Of a DNA stretch of 64,000 bases, positions 1-9,538 are shown piece by piece (position 1 is the first letter of the stretch; the number at the start of each line of letters is the position of its first letter). Source of the DNA: Silvania hatchlandensis (GTDB lineage Bacteria; Pseudomonadota; Gammaproteobacteria; Enterobacterales; Enterobacteriaceae); the NCBI RefSeq assembly GCF_025564065.1, contig NZ_JAMGZK010000049.1, positions 161,991 through 225,990 of the forward strand, in the 5' to 3' direction. Both the position numbers and the translations under genes were made by a program. The notes beneath the pieces were generated by a model that was not told the origin of the DNA, did no database searches, and saw only the letters and a list, made by a program, of their open reading frames with translations.

Positions 1-86
1 ACAAAGACTTCGCAGCGCAGCTTGAGTAAGGCGTACAGTTCGGGAACAGTCAGTTCGCTGTGGTGCAGGTCTTGCCACTGAATCAT
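1..86 (-). CDS. elaA: ElaA, GNAT-family N-acetyltransferase (5' end only)
   Basis: Only the first 28 or so codons are present; the rest lies beyond the left edge. The reverse strand reads from ATG at 86 as MIQWQDLHHSELTVPELYAL and on, which closely resembles the N-terminus of E. coli ElaA (MIEWQDLHHSELSV...), a small GNAT acetyltransferase of unknown substrate. An AAGGAG ribosome-binding site lies just upstream at about 92-99. It is divergent from rbn, as in E. coli. The identification rests on this short N-terminus and the neighbour, so it is good but not complete. Confidence 0.85.
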   Translation of the reverse strand, partial: MIQWQDLHHSELTVPELYALLKLRCEVF

Positions 87-157
87 CGCTATCTCCTTAT
101 CGGCAGGTTGCCGTTATACTCATGATTTTTCGCGTCTGGCACAGAGGCTAATGCACT

Positions 158-1075
158 ATGGAACTGCTGTTTTTGGGAACATCCGCTGGCGTGCCGACCC
201 GTGCGCGCAATGTTACGTCAATGTTGCTTGATTTGCAGCACCCGACCCGCGGCGGGCTGTGGCTGTTTGACTGCGGCGAAGGTACCCAGCATCAGATGCT
301 GCACACCGCCAGCCATCCGGGCAAGCTGGATAAAATTTTTATTACCCACCTGCATGGCGATCACCTTTTTGGCCTGCCGGGGCTACTGTGCAGCCGCTCG
401 ATGGCCGGTAACGTCCACCCGCTGACGATTTATGGCCCGATCGGGATCCGTGAGTTTGTCGAAACCAGCCTGCGTCTGAGCGGTTCGTGGACCGACTATC
501 CGCTGGAGATTATCGAGATAGCCGAAGGGACAGTGTTCAGTGAGGATGCCTGGACGGTGACCGCTGCATTGCTCAACCATCCCGTCGAGTGCTACGGCTT
601 TCGCATTGATGAGCATGATAAACCCGGCGCGCTGGATGGCGCGGCGCTCGCCGCCGCAGGCGTTCCCTCCGGCCCGCTGTATCAGCAGCTGAAACGAGGG
701 GAACGCGTCACCCTGCAAGATGGTCGGGTCATTAACGGCGCGGATTACCTCTCACCTCCTCGCCCCGGTAAAACGCTGGCGATTTTTGGTGATACCGCCC
801 CCTGCGAGGCTGCGCTTGCGCTGGCACAGGGTGTCGATCTGCTGGTGCATGAGGCAACGCTTGAGACAGCAATGGAGGAGAAAGCCAACAGCCGGGGCCA
901 CAGTTCAACGCGTCAGGCGGCACAGTTGGCCCACGACGCGCAGGCCAGGAGGCTGGTCATCACCCACGTCAGCTCGCGCTATGACGCTCAGGGTTGCGCC
1001 ATGCTGCTGGCGGAGTGCCGCGCCGTGTTTGACAACTGCGAGCTGGCGCACGATTTCACTCAGGTTCGCGTTTAA
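158..1075 (+). CDS. rbn: Ribonuclease BN / RNase Z (ElaC)
   Basis: A 305-residue metallo-beta-lactamase-fold nuclease, matching E. coli Rbn/ElaC in length and nearly throughout in sequence. It cleaves RNA endonucleolytically and, in some bacteria, matures tRNA 3' ends. The zinc-binding motif HLHGDH is at residues 64-69. A second metal-binding segment, LAIFGDT, lies near residue 210, and a final metal/active-site segment THVSSRY near 270. The exosite region typical of the short (bacterial-type) RNase Z is present. The start at ATG 158 gives the conserved [14 protein letters not shown]-terminus. It is divergent from elaA with about 70 bases between, and is followed by cheV, which appears to have its own promoter. 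Confidence 0.96.
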   Translation: MELLFLGTSAGVPTRARNVTSMLLDLQHPTRGGLWLFDCGEGTQHQMLHTASHPGKLDKIFITHLHGDHLFGLPGLLCSRSMAGNVHPLTIYGPIGIREFVETSLRLSGSWTDYPLEIIEIAEGTVFSEDAWTVTAALLNHPVECYGFRIDEHDKPGALDGAALAAAGVPSGPLYQQLKRGERVTLQDGRVINGADYLSPPRPGKTLAIFGDTAPCEAALALAQGVDLLVHEATLETAMEEKANSRGHSSTRQAAQLAHDAQARRLVITHVSSRYDAQGCAMLLAECRAVFDNCELAHDFTQVRV

Positions 1076-1078
1076 CGC

Positions 1079-1105
1079 TCGATTTTTCCTCATCACTGCC
1101 GATAA
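1079..1105 (+). promoter_or_regulatory. Sigma-28 (FliA) type flagellar promoter for cheV
   Basis: The box GCCGATAA at 1098-1105 is an exact match to the FliA -10 consensus. Eleven bases upstream is TCGATTTT (1079-1086), a 5/8 match to the -35 consensus TAAAGTTT. The spacer length is the standard 11. The element begins just after the rbn stop codon and ends 36 bases before the cheV start. This fits the placement of cheV in the late flagellar/chemotaxis regulon of Salmonella. Confidence 0.75.
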
Positions 1106-1141
1106 CGATCAGCAGGTCGGCATTTTCACATGAGGAAAAAC

Positions 1142-2146
1142 ATGGATAATTTCCAGAAAGACATTGATGACAGGGCTAATCTGACCCTGTCGAACCGTTT
1201 TGAGCTGTTGCTGTTCCGTCTCGGCACCTCAATGAATGACAACAAATCTGAGCTGTTCGGCATCAACGTCTTTAAGCTTCGCGAGATTGTGCCGATGCCC
1301 ACCTTCACCAAACCAGCGGGTATGAAGTCACCGCTGATGGGGATGGTAAATATTCGTGACCAGGTGATCCCGGTTATCGACCTGGCGGCGGTGGCGGGCT
1401 GTAAACCTGCGACAGGCCTGAACATTCTGCTGATCACCGAGTATGCTCGCAGCGTGCAGGCCTTCGCGGTGGAGTCGGTCGAGAATATTATGCGTCTGGA
1501 CTGGAAGCAGGTGCACGCGGCAGAAACTGCCGTCAGCGGCCGCTATATCACCAGCATCGCCTGTCTCGACGAGAAAACTGACACCAACGATCTGGCCATG
1601 GTGCTGGACGTGGAACAGATCCTGTACGACATCACTCCCGCCAACCACGATCTGCACGCCAACAATCTGAACACCCCGAAATTCAACATCAAACCGGGTG
1701 CGGTCGCGATTGTGGCAGAAGACTCGAAAGTGGCGCGCTCAATGCTGGAAAAAGGGCTGCAGGCGATGGAGATCCCGGCGCTAATGCACATTACCGGCAA
1801 AGAGGCGTGGGAGAAGATTGGCGTGCTGGCAGCGCAGGCGCAGGCAGAAGGAGTGCCGATTACCGATAAGATCGCACTGGTGCTGACCGATCTCGAAATG
1901 CCCGAGATGGACGGTTTTACCCTGACGCGTAAAATCAAAACCGATGAGATCCTGAAAGCCATTCCGGTGGTGATCCACTCTTCCCTTTCCGGCAATGCCA
2001 ACGAAGATCATATCCGTAAGGTGAAGGCCGATGGCTACGTGGCGAAGTTTGAGCTGAACGAGCTGTCCTCGGTGATTGAGGAAGTGCTGGAGCGGGCAAC
2101 GAAGCAGATTGATGGGCCGTTGATAAGCCGTAAGCAGCTGGCTTGA
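1142..2146 (+). CDS. cheV: Chemotaxis protein CheV (CheW-like coupling domain plus receiver)
   Basis: A 334-residue protein with a CheW-like domain (about residues 15-165) followed by a response-regulator receiver domain (about 185-320). CheW-like domains couple chemoreceptors to the CheA kinase; the receiver is thought to tune this when phosphorylated. The receiver has the acidic pair E193/D194, the phospho-acceptor D250 in LTDLEMPEMDGF and the conserved lysine K302. The start at 1142 is chosen because a TGAGGA ribosome-binding site sits 6-9 bases before it; an in-frame ATG at 1130 has none. Salmonella carries cheV here; E. coli K-12 lacks it. The preceding FliA-like promoter suggests co-expression with flagella. 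Confidence 0.93.
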   Translation: MDNFQKDIDDRANLTLSNRFELLLFRLGTSMNDNKSELFGINVFKLREIVPMPTFTKPAGMKSPLMGMVNIRDQVIPVIDLAAVAGCKPATGLNILLITEYARSVQAFAVESVENIMRLDWKQVHAAETAVSGRYITSIACLDEKTDTNDLAMVLDVEQILYDITPANHDLHANNLNTPKFNIKPGAVAIVAEDSKVARSMLEKGLQAMEIPALMHITGKEAWEKIGVLAAQAQAEGVPITDKIALVLTDLEMPEMDGFTLTRKIKTDEILKAIPVVIHSSLSGNANEDHIRKVKADGYVAKFELNELSSVIEEVLERATKQIDGPLISRKQLA

Positions 2147-2169
2147 TTTTTCCCTTGTGCGGCCTGGTG

Positions 2170-2189
2170 CCCTCTCCCACGGGAGAGGG
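2170..2189. repeat. CCCTCTCCC/GGGAGAGGG palindrome
   Basis: A 9-bp perfect inverted repeat with a two-base centre, between cheV and the terminator shared with nuoN. The same arm sequence returns in a longer hairpin at 33580-33612 and, imperfectly, at 40863-40884. It looks like a dispersed intergenic palindromic repeat. Confidence 0.65.
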
Positions 2190-2198
2190 TACAGACAT

Positions 2199-2229
2199 TA
2201 AAAAAGGCAACTTTCGTTGCCTTTTTTTT
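2199..2229. terminator. Bidirectional terminator between cheV and nuoN
   Basis: An AAGGCAAC stem with a short TTTC loop and its complement GTTGCCTT, flanked by an A-run on the left and a T-run on the right. It can therefore end transcription of cheV on the plus strand and of the nuo operon on the minus strand. Confidence 0.9.
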
Positions 2230-2232
2230 ACC

Positions 2233-3690
2233 TTACATCAGCGGCATCGCGTGCTGCACGAGGCTTATCAGCGGCTGCGGGTAGATACCGAAAATCAGTA
2301 CCAGCAGGGCTGAAATCAGTACCACAATCCCGCCCGCGCTGTACTGCCAGTTGGTCGGCGCATCGCGGTTAAGCTGCTGCGGTGCATTCAGATACAGACT
2401 CACCGCAACGCGCAGGTAGTAGTACAAACCGATTGCCGAACCGACAACCACTGCCCCGGTCAGCCACCACAGGTTCGCCTGCACACCGACGGCCAGGATG
2501 TAGAACTTACCGATAAACCCGAGCGTCATCGGGATACCCGCCAGCGACAGCATCATCACGGTCATTACCGCTGACAGAATCGGACGGTGCCAGAACAGGC
2601 CACGGTAAGAGTACAGGGAGTCGGCATCCGGGCCACGGTACGGGCTGGACATCAGGCTCACCACGCCGAACGCGCCGAGGCTGCTGAACAGATAACCGGC
2701 CAGGTAAACACCGACGGATTCCATGGACATCTGACCGCTCTGCAGCGCAATCAGCGCCACCATCAGGTAGCCAAGGTGTGAGATGGAGGAGTAACCGAGC
2801 AGACGCTTAATGTTGGTCTGGCTCAGCGCCATCAGGTTACCGAAGATGATCGACACGAAGGCGATAACGCCCAGCACCACGCGTACCGCTTCGCTATCGC
2901 CAACCGGTGCGTAGAGGAACAGACGCATCACCACACCGAAGATAGCGATTTTACTCGCCGTCGCCAGGAAGGTAGAAACCGGAGCAGGTGCGCCCTGGTA
3001 TACGTCTGGTGTCCACAGGTGGAACGGTACCAGCGACAGTTTAAAGCCCAAACCGACAATCATCATGCCCAGACCCGCCAGCAGCAGCGGTTCATGCAGC
3101 ATACCGTCGCCGAGGCTCTTGCCGAGGGCAATGAAAGAGAGGTTACCGGACTGGGCATACACCAGCGCAATACCAAACAGCAGGAAGGACGAAGCAGCAG
3201 CAGACAGGATCGTATACTTGATACTCGCTTCCAGAGAGCGCTTCTGGCGGAAGGCATAACCAATCAGGCCGAACAGCGGCAGAGAGATCAGCTCAATACC
3301 GAGGAACAGCGCTGCCAGGTGGTTGGCATTCGCCAGCAGAATCCCGCCCAGTGCGGCAATCAGAACCAGCAGGTAAAACTCTTCTTTGTTGTCGTAGTAA
3401 CCTTCCAGCCACGGGTAGGCAAAGGTACAGGTTGCGAGGCTCGCCAGCAGAACCAGCCCGGTATAGAGCATGGCAAAACCGTCGACGCGCATCAGCGGCG
3501 TCACGTCCATCGCCCCCGCCTGGCCAACAAACCAGAGGGAGACCAGTGCGGCGTTAAGGCCCAGAACCGACAGCGTGGCATTCAGGAAGTGATTGCGTCG
3601 CCACGCAATGGAGAGCATCACTACCACCACCGTCAATCCGACGATCAGCAGCGGTAGCAGCGCAATCAGGTGTTGTGGAGTTAAAGTCAT
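2233..3690 (-). CDS. nuoN: NADH-quinone oxidoreductase subunit N
   Basis: A 485-residue, very hydrophobic protein with about 14 membrane helices, the same length as E. coli NuoN. It is one of the three Mrp-antiporter-like proton-pumping subunits of complex I, in the inner membrane arm between NuoM and the K/J/A/H subunits. It has the family's proton-antiporter core (proton_antipo_M), including the lysine/histidine-containing helices around [17 protein letters not shown]. It is the last gene of the nuo operon, six bases after nuoM, and is followed by a terminator. Confidence 0.97.
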   Translation of the reverse strand: MTLTPQHLIALLPLLIVGLTVVVVMLSIAWRRNHFLNATLSVLGLNAALVSLWFVGQAGAMDVTPLMRVDGFAMLYTGLVLLASLATCTFAYPWLEGYYDNKEEFYLLVLIAALGGILLANANHLAALFLGIELISLPLFGLIGYAFRQKRSLEASIKYTILSAAASSFLLFGIALVYAQSGNLSFIALGKSLGDGMLHEPLLLAGLGMMIVGLGFKLSLVPFHLWTPDVYQGAPAPVSTFLATASKIAIFGVVMRLFLYAPVGDSEAVRVVLGVIAFVSIIFGNLMALSQTNIKRLLGYSSISHLGYLMVALIALQSGQMSMESVGVYLAGYLFSSLGAFGVVSLMSSPYRGPDADSLYSYRGLFWHRPILSAVMTVMMLSLAGIPMTLGFIGKFYILAVGVQANLWWLTGAVVVGSAIGLYYYLRVAVSLYLNAPQQLNRDAPTNWQYSAGGIVVLISALLVLIFGIYPQPLISLVQHAMPLM

Positions 3691-3696
3691 GGCGAT

Positions 3697-5226
3697 TTAC
3701 GGCCTTGTAGTAGAAGCAGAATTAACAAACCACTGCTGGATATTGCCCATCGCAGAATGCGAGGTATCCAGAATCGGCTGCGGATAGAAGCCAAGCAGTA
3801 CCAGAAGCACAACCAGCAACAGAATGATAAACAGTTCGCGCAGTGACATCCCCGGCAGCTCTTTCGCTGCGATTTCGCTCTTCGCTTTACCGAAGTAGGC
3901 GCGATGCAGCATCGCCAGAGAGTAAACGGACGCGAATACCAGACCGAAGGTTGATACCACCGTAATGACCGGCACCACTTTAAAGCTGCCGAACAGGATC
4001 ATAAATTCGCCAACGAAGTTACCGGTACCCGGCATCCCCAGCGTGGCCACAGCGAAGAACATCGACATCGCCGGCAGCCATTTAATTTTGCTCCACAGAC
4101 CGCCCATCTGACGCATGTCGCGGGTGTGCAGGCGTTCATACAGCTGGCCACACAGGATAAAGAGACCCGCCGCCGACAGCCCGTGGGCAATCATCTGAAT
4201 GATTGCGCCCTGGTACGCCAGCTGGCTGCCGGTGTAGATGGCAATCAGCACGAAGCCCATGTGGGACACAGAGGTATACGCGATCAGACGTTTGATGTCG
4301 TACTGCGTGAAGGCCATCCAGGCGCCGTAGAAGATACCGATCACACCGAGCCACATGGCAATTGGCGCAAACTCTGCGGAAGCATTCGGGAACAGCGGCA
4401 GCGCGAAACGCAGCAGACCGTAGGCCGCGGTTTTCAGCAAGATCCCTGCCAGGTCAACGGAACCCGCCGTTGGTGCCTGAGAGTGCGCATCCGGCAGCCA
4501 GCCGTGCAGCGGAACCACCGGCATTTTCACCGCAAACGCAATGAAGAAGCCCAGCATCAGCAGGTATTCCACGCCGTGCGACATTGGCGTCTTCAGCAGG
4601 TCCTGATAGTTGAAGGTCCAGACACCGGTCGCGTTATAGTGCACGAACACCAGCGCCAGGATGGCAATTAACATCACCAGACCGCTCGCCTGGGTATAGA
4701 TGAAGAACTTGGTTGCCGCCGTGATACGCGTTTTACCGTCGGATGCCTTATGGCCCCACAGCGCGATCAGGAAGTACATCGGCACCAGCATCATCTCCCA
4801 GAAGAAGAAGAACAGGAACATGTCGATGGCCAGGAACACGCCGATCACGCCGCCGAGGATCCACATCAGGTTCAGGTGGAAGAAGCCCTGGTATTTTTGA
4901 ATTTCTTGCCAGGAGCACAGTACCGCCAGAACGCCGAGGAGACCCGTCAGCACCACCATCAGCAGCGACAGGCCATCAATCGCCAGATGAATGGTTATGC
5001 CGAAACGCGGGATCCACGGCAGGATAAATTCAGACTGCCACTGCGGCAGGCCCGCAGACTGGGTCAGTGAATAGCCGCCCTGCAACCAAAGTTGCAGGCC
5101 AAGCGCAAGCGTCAATCCCATGGTGATCAGCGCAATCCAGCGCGGCATCTTCACGCCAAAGCGTTCGGTCTGCCAGCACAGAAACCCACCAATGAAGGGA
5201 ATTAAGATTAGCCAGGGTAATAACAT
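3697..5226 (-). CDS. nuoM: NADH-quinone oxidoreductase subunit M
   Basis: A 509-residue polytopic membrane protein, full length compared with E. coli. It is the central antiporter-like proton-translocating subunit of complex I. The conserved glutamate of the membrane axis is in the FFWEMMLVPMYFLIALWG stretch and the conserved lysine in FAVKMPVVPLHGWLPDAHSQ, with the QAPTAGS family motif following. It has about 14 transmembrane helices. It lies between nuoL and nuoN; the 75-base nuoL-nuoM gap contains a GC-rich hairpin. Confidence 0.97.
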   Translation of the reverse strand: MLLPWLILIPFIGGFLCWQTERFGVKMPRWIALITMGLTLALGLQLWLQGGYSLTQSAGLPQWQSEFILPWIPRFGITIHLAIDGLSLLMVVLTGLLGVLAVLCSWQEIQKYQGFFHLNLMWILGGVIGVFLAIDMFLFFFFWEMMLVPMYFLIALWGHKASDGKTRITAATKFFIYTQASGLVMLIAILALVFVHYNATGVWTFNYQDLLKTPMSHGVEYLLMLGFFIAFAVKMPVVPLHGWLPDAHSQAPTAGSVDLAGILLKTAAYGLLRFALPLFPNASAEFAPIAMWLGVIGIFYGAWMAFTQYDIKRLIAYTSVSHMGFVLIAIYTGSQLAYQGAIIQMIAHGLSAAGLFILCGQLYERLHTRDMRQMGGLWSKIKWLPAMSMFFAVATLGMPGTGNFVGEFMILFGSFKVVPVITVVSTFGLVFASVYSLAMLHRAYFGKAKSEIAAKELPGMSLRELFIILLLVVLLVLLGFYPQPILDTSHSAMGNIQQWFVNSASTTRP

Positions 5227-5247
5227 GGCGATTTTTATTCCTTTTTA

Positions 5248-5266
5248 AGGCCCCCGACAGGGGCCT
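5248..5266. other. Intercistronic hairpin between nuoL and nuoM
   Basis: AGGCCCC and GGGGCCT form a 7-bp GC-rich stem with a five-base loop. It has no strong U-tract on the operon strand, so it is more likely an mRNA-processing or stabilising hairpin than a terminator. Confidence 0.5.
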
Positions 5267-5301
5267 GATTTTCAACGAATTTTTATAAATTCACTTATGA
5301 A

Positions 5302-7143
5302 TCAACGCAGAACCATCAGCAGCGCCAGTACGACCACCGCGCCAATGCTCATTGATGCCACATACCAGCGCAGATAGCCGTTCTCGCTGAACAGCAGGCC
5401 TTTACCTGCAAAGCGGGAAAGGATCGCCGGGGTGTTCATCATCGCGTTCAGCGGATCGCGCTTGATAAGCCACGCAATGCCGAGGAACGGTTTCACGAAG
5501 ATCATGTCATACAGCCAGTCGAAGCCCCACGCGTTGTACCACCAGGTGCCCAGCAGACGGCCCGGCGCACTGTTGGCAACCGCAGTTACCAGCGTACGTT
5601 TGCCCAGCCACAGCCATGCTGCAATCAGGATGCCCGCAATCGCGACCACGCCAGAGGTGATTTCAAGCGTCAGCACACGACCGTGCTCAAGCTCGGTGGT
5701 GCCCGGCAGAACACCCTGCAGCGGCGGCACAATCAGTGCGCCAACGAAGGTGGAGAGGACCATCAGCACAATCAGCGGCAGATGGTGGGTAATCCCCTTC
5801 CCTGCATGCGCGTGAATTTGTTCTTTTCCATGGAAGACGATGAAAATCATACGGAAGGTATACAGGGAGGTCATAAACGCACCGACCAGACCGGCAACCA
5901 TCAGATTGATATGGCCATTCGCCATTGCTCCCGCCAGGATTTCGTCCTTACTGAAGAAGCCCGCGGTAATCAACGGCAGTGCCGCCAGCGCCGCGCCGCC
6001 CACCAGGAAGCAGGCATAAACCAGCGGAATGGACTTACGCAGCCCGCCCATCTTGAAGATGTTCTGCTCGTGGTGGCAGGCAAGGATCACCGAACCGGAC
6101 GAGAGGAACAGCAGCGCTTTAAAGAACGCGTGCGTCATCAGATGGAAAATCGCCGCATCCCACGCCTGCACGCCCAGCGCCAGGAACATGTAGCCAATCT
6201 GGCTCATGGTGGAGTAGGCGAGAACGCGTTTGATGTCGGTCTGCACCAGCGCCGCAAAGCCTGCCAGCACCAGCGTAACCGCACCGACGATCCCCACCAG
6301 ATGCAGGATCTCCGGGGTCATCAGGAACAGGCCGTGGGTACGGGCAATCAGGTAGACGCCCGCGGTAACCATGGTTGCGGCGTGGATCAGCGCGGAGACA
6401 GGCGTTGGGCCTGCCATCGCGTCTGCAAGCCAGGTCTGCAACGGCAGCTGTGCGGATTTACCTACCGCGCCGCCCAGCAGCATCAGGGTTGCCCACGTCA
6501 GCATGTTGTTACCGGCCTCGAAGTGCGCAGGTGCCAGTTCCACCATTTCGCGGAAGTTCAGCGTGCCCAGCTCGTTGTAGAGGATGAACAGCGCGAACGC
6601 GAGGAACACGTCACCCACACGGGTCACGACGAAGGCTTTCATTGCCGCTGCGCCATTCTTCGGATCGGTGTAGTAGAAACCGATCAGCAGATAGGAGCAC
6701 AGGCCCACGCCTTCCCAGCCGAGATACATCAGCAGCAGGTTGTCGCCCAGCACCAGAATCACCATGCTGGCGATAAACAGGTTGGTGTAGGCGAAGAAGC
6801 GGGAGTAACCCTCTTCACCGCGCATATACCAGGAGGCGAACATGTGGATCAGGAAGCCGACGCCGGTAACCACCGAGAGCATGGTCAGGGAGAGGCCATC
6901 CAGCACCAGGCTGAAACCGATATTGAAATCGCCGACCGACATCCAGTTCCACAGTGGCAGGGTATACGCCTGCTTGCCGTTGTTAAGGAAGTCGATACCC
7001 GCATACGCGGTAACCAGCGCGGCCAGGCCGATGGAGCCAATGCCCACGGTCGCAGACAGATTTTCCGACCAGCGGCCGCGAGAAAACGCCAGCAGCAGGA
7101 AGCCAATCAACGGGAAAATAATGGTTAAGGCAAGCATGTTCAT
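5302..7143 (-). CDS. nuoL: NADH-quinone oxidoreductase subunit L
   Basis: A 613-residue membrane protein, the length of E. coli NuoL. It is the distal antiporter-like subunit of complex I, with a long C-terminal lateral helix that runs along the membrane arm. The family signatures are visible: [15 protein letters not shown] (key glutamate), [20 protein letters not shown] (key lysine followed by the channel helix) and the [16 protein letters not shown] stretch. Its ATG overlaps the nuoK stop by four bases (ATGA), suggesting translational coupling. Confidence 0.97.
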   Translation of the reverse strand: MNMLALTIIFPLIGFLLLAFSRGRWSENLSATVGIGSIGLAALVTAYAGIDFLNNGKQAYTLPLWNWMSVGDFNIGFSLVLDGLSLTMLSVVTGVGFLIHMFASWYMRGEEGYSRFFAYTNLFIASMVILVLGDNLLLMYLGWEGVGLCSYLLIGFYYTDPKNGAAAMKAFVVTRVGDVFLAFALFILYNELGTLNFREMVELAPAHFEAGNNMLTWATLMLLGGAVGKSAQLPLQTWLADAMAGPTPVSALIHAATMVTAGVYLIARTHGLFLMTPEILHLVGIVGAVTLVLAGFAALVQTDIKRVLAYSTMSQIGYMFLALGVQAWDAAIFHLMTHAFFKALLFLSSGSVILACHHEQNIFKMGGLRKSIPLVYACFLVGGAALAALPLITAGFFSKDEILAGAMANGHINLMVAGLVGAFMTSLYTFRMIFIVFHGKEQIHAHAGKGITHHLPLIVLMVLSTFVGALIVPPLQGVLPGTTELEHGRVLTLEITSGVVAIAGILIAAWLWLGKRTLVTAVANSAPGRLLGTWWYNAWGFDWLYDMIFVKPFLGIAWLIKRDPLNAMMNTPAILSRFAGKGLLFSENGYLRWYVASMSIGAVVVLALLMVLR

Positions 7144-7442
7144 CCACGCAACTCACTTACTGAATCGATGTTCAGGTTCTGGCGGCGACGATGGAGCTGC
7201 AGCAACAGCGCCAGGCCAATACTCGCTTCTGCAGCCGCAAGGGTGATGGCGAGGATGTACATGACCTGACCATCGGTCTGGCCCCAGTAACTACCGGCGA
7301 CCACGAAGGCCAGCGCGGCGGCGTTGATCATGATTTCCAGGCTAATCAGCATGAACAGCAGATTGCGGCGGATAACCAGACCGGTTAAGCCCAGCACGAA
7401 TAAAATCGCTGCGAGGATCAGTCCGTGTTGTAAAGGGATCAT
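7140..7442 (-). CDS. nuoK: NADH-quinone oxidoreductase subunit K
   Basis: A 100-residue, three-helix membrane subunit of complex I, the standard length (ND4L homologue). The glutamates that carry protons within the membrane are present: one in the [13 protein letters not shown] helix and one in [16 protein letters not shown]. Its start overlaps the end of nuoJ by four bases and its end overlaps nuoL by four bases, so J, K and L form a tightly coupled block. Confidence 0.97.
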   Translation of the reverse strand: MIPLQHGLILAAILFVLGLTGLVIRRNLLFMLISLEIMINAAALAFVVAGSYWGQTDGQVMYILAITLAAAEASIGLALLLQLHRRRQNLNIDSVSELRG

Positions 7443-7993
7443 GCGTGATCCTCCGTTTTTCTTTTCGCACGGTCGTCAGCACGGTTGCTCAGCACCTCGC
7501 CAGCGCGATCTTCACGACCGACATGGAATGCCACAACCAAACCTGCCAGCAGCAGCATGGAGGCCAGCTCAACGGCCAGAACATAAGGCCCGAACAGGGA
7601 GATCCCTACCGCTTTGGCGCTGATTGGCGTCCCGTCGATGCCCTGATCGTTGACGCCCAGAATGGCATACACGATCACCGCCAGCATGATGGCCGACAAA
7701 ATTGCCGGACCAATCCAGACCTGCGGTTTTAACCACTGACGTTCCTGCTCAATTTCCGATCCACCGAGGTTCAGCATCATCACCACGAACACGAACAGCA
7801 CCATAATGGCCCCGGCGTAGACGATGATTTCAAGCGCACCGGCGAAGTGTGCGCCCAGCGCAAAGAACACCCCAGAAATAGCCAGCAGCGAAATGATTAA
7901 ATACAGCAGCGCATGCACCGGGTTGGTGTGCGTAATCACTCGCAGCGTAGCCAGGATGGCGATCAGGCCACAGATATAAAAAGCGAATTCCAT
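7439..7993 (-). CDS. nuoJ: NADH-quinone oxidoreductase subunit J
   Basis: A 184-residue membrane subunit (ND6 homologue) with five predicted helices and a hydrophilic, charged C-terminal tail. The conserved helix 3 segment [20 protein letters not shown], which contains a pi-bulge in known structures and helps couple quinone chemistry to pumping, is intact. It starts 11 bases after the nuoI stop and overlaps nuoK by four bases. Confidence 0.97.
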   Translation of the reverse strand: MEFAFYICGLIAILATLRVITHTNPVHALLYLIISLLAISGVFFALGAHFAGALEIIVYAGAIMVLFVFVVMMLNLGGSEIEQERQWLKPQVWIGPAILSAIMLAVIVYAILGVNDQGIDGTPISAKAVGISLFGPYVLAVELASMLLLAGLVVAFHVGREDRAGEVLSNRADDRAKRKTEDHA

Positions 7994-8004
7994 TGCCCCT
8001 CTCC

Positions 8005-8547
8005 TTACGGTAACAGGCTCTTGACGTCGATAGGCTTGGCTTCGTTCTCTGCTTCGCCCTTATCTTTGCCGTCGATTGCCATACCCGCCATCCGGTAGAA
8101 GTTATATTCCGGGTATTTACCCGGACCGGAAATCAGCAGATCCTCTTTCTCGTACACCAGGTCCTGACGTTTGTATTCGCCCAGCTCGAAGTCCGGGGTC
8201 AACTGAATCGCCGTGGTCGGGCACGCTTCTTCACACAGACCGCAGAAGATGCAGCGTGAGAAGTTAATGCGGAAGAACTCCGGGTACCAGCGACCGTCTT
8301 TGGTCTCGGCTTTTTGCAGAGAGATACAGCCGACAGGACACGCTACCGCACACAGGTTACAGGCAACGCAACGCTCCGAACCGTCCGGATCGCGCGTCAG
8401 CACGATACGGCCACGGTAGCGCGGCGGCAGATAAACCGGCTCTTCTGGGTACATCTGGGTTTCACGTTTTGCAAACGCGTGCAGGCCGATCATCCAGATA
8501 CTGCGTACCTGGGTGCCGAAGCCTACCAATAATTCTTTTAAGGTCAT
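8005..8547 (-). CDS. nuoI: NADH-quinone oxidoreductase subunit I, 2x[4Fe-4S] ferredoxin
   Basis: A 180-residue peripheral-arm subunit carrying two [4Fe-4S] clusters (N6a and N6b) that pass electrons from NuoG towards NuoB. Both CxxCxxCxxxC motifs are intact: C60/C63/C66/C70 and C99/C102/C105/C109, the same numbering as E. coli. An N-terminal amphipathic segment probably anchors it to NuoH at the membrane. It sits 13 bases after nuoH, in the normal operon order H-I-J. Confidence 0.98.
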   Translation of the reverse strand: MTLKELLVGFGTQVRSIWMIGLHAFAKRETQMYPEEPVYLPPRYRGRIVLTRDPDGSERCVACNLCAVACPVGCISLQKAETKDGRWYPEFFRINFSRCIFCGLCEEACPTTAIQLTPDFELGEYKRQDLVYEKEDLLISGPGKYPEYNFYRMAGMAIDGKDKGEAENEAKPIDVKSLLP

Positions 8548-8560
8548 GGTCTAAAGCCCC

Positions 8561-9538
8561 TTATGGCTGCTGCCAGAGAATGACAGCCGCCGTTACCAAC
8601 AAGTTGACGAGCGTCAGCGGCAGGCACACTTTCCAGCCGAAGGACATTACCTGGTCATAACGCGGACGCGGTAAGGACGCACGAATCAAAATGAACATCA
8701 TCATAAAGAACGCGGTTTTCAGCGCGAACCAGATGAATGGCGGTAATAACGGGCCATGCCAGCCACCAAAGAACAGCGTTACCATCAGCGCAGAAATGGT
8801 GACGATACCGATGTACTCGCCCACGAAGAACAGACCGAACTTCATACCGGAATATTCAACGTGGTAACCATCGGCCAGTTCCTGCTCGGCTTCTGGTTGG
8901 TCAAACGGGTGACGGTGACACACCGCCACGCCCGCGATGGCAAAGGTAATAAAACCAAAGAACTGCGGGATCACGTTCCAGATGTCGGCCTGGTTGTTGA
9001 CGATGTCGGTCATGTTAAATGAACCGGCCTGCGCCACCACGCCCATCAGGGAGAGACCCAGGAACACTTCATAGCTCAGCGTCTGGGCAGACGCACGCAT
9101 CGCGCCCAGCAGGGAGTATTTGTTGTTACTGGACCAGCCCGCGAACAGCACCGCGTAAACCGCGAGGCCTGCCATCATCAGGAAGAACAGGATCCCGATG
9201 TTCAGATCCGCGACCACCCACGACGGGCTGACCGGAACGATAGCAAAGGCCAGCAGCAGCGAGGTGAAGGCGATCATCGGCGCAAGCGTAAAGATGACGC
9301 GATCCGAGAATTTCGGGATCCAGTCCTCTTTAAAGAACATCTTGATCATATCCGCGACCAGCTGGAGTGAACCACCCCAGCCCACACGGTTCGGTCCATA
9401 ACGGTTCTGGAACAGACCGAGCAGACGACGTTCACCAAAGCTCATGAACGCACCGCAGGTGACGACCACCAGCAGAATGACAATCGCCTTCAGGATGCTC
9501 AGCAGAATGTCGATAAGATCCGGCGTTAACCAACTCAT
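8561..9538 (-). CDS. nuoH: NADH-quinone oxidoreductase subunit H
   Basis: A 325-residue membrane subunit (ND1 homologue) that helps form the quinone-binding chamber at the junction of the peripheral and membrane arms. The family signature [20 protein letters not shown] is near residue 35, and the quinone-site loop with [19 protein letters not shown] is around residue 210. The length equals E. coli NuoH. Its start overlaps the nuoG stop by four bases. Confidence 0.98.
   Translation of the reverse strand: MSWLTPDLIDILLSILKAIVILLVVVTCGAFMSFGERRLLGLFQNRYGPNRVGWGGSLQLVADMIKMFFKEDWIPKFSDRVIFTLAPMIAFTSLLLAFAIVPVSPSWVVADLNIGILFFLMMAGLAVYAVLFAGWSSNNKYSLLGAMRASAQTLSYEVFLGLSLMGVVAQAGSFNMTDIVNNQADIWNVIPQFFGFITFAIAGVAVCHRHPFDQPEAEQELADGYHVEYSGMKFGLFFVGEYIGIVTISALMVTLFFGGWHGPLLPPFIWFALKTAFFMMMFILIRASLPRPRYDQVMSFGWKVCLPLTLVNLLVTAAVILWQQP

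Noticed and set aside
3019..3657. A 212-codon open frame antisense to nuoN
   Set aside because: Gln/Arg/His-rich complement of membrane-helix codons; not a plausible protein.
5683..7128. A 481-codon open frame antisense to nuoL
   Set aside because: Its translation is rich in Gln, His, Arg and Gly with no hydrophobic or domain pattern, as expected from the complement of a GC-rich membrane-protein gene. nuoL itself is certain.
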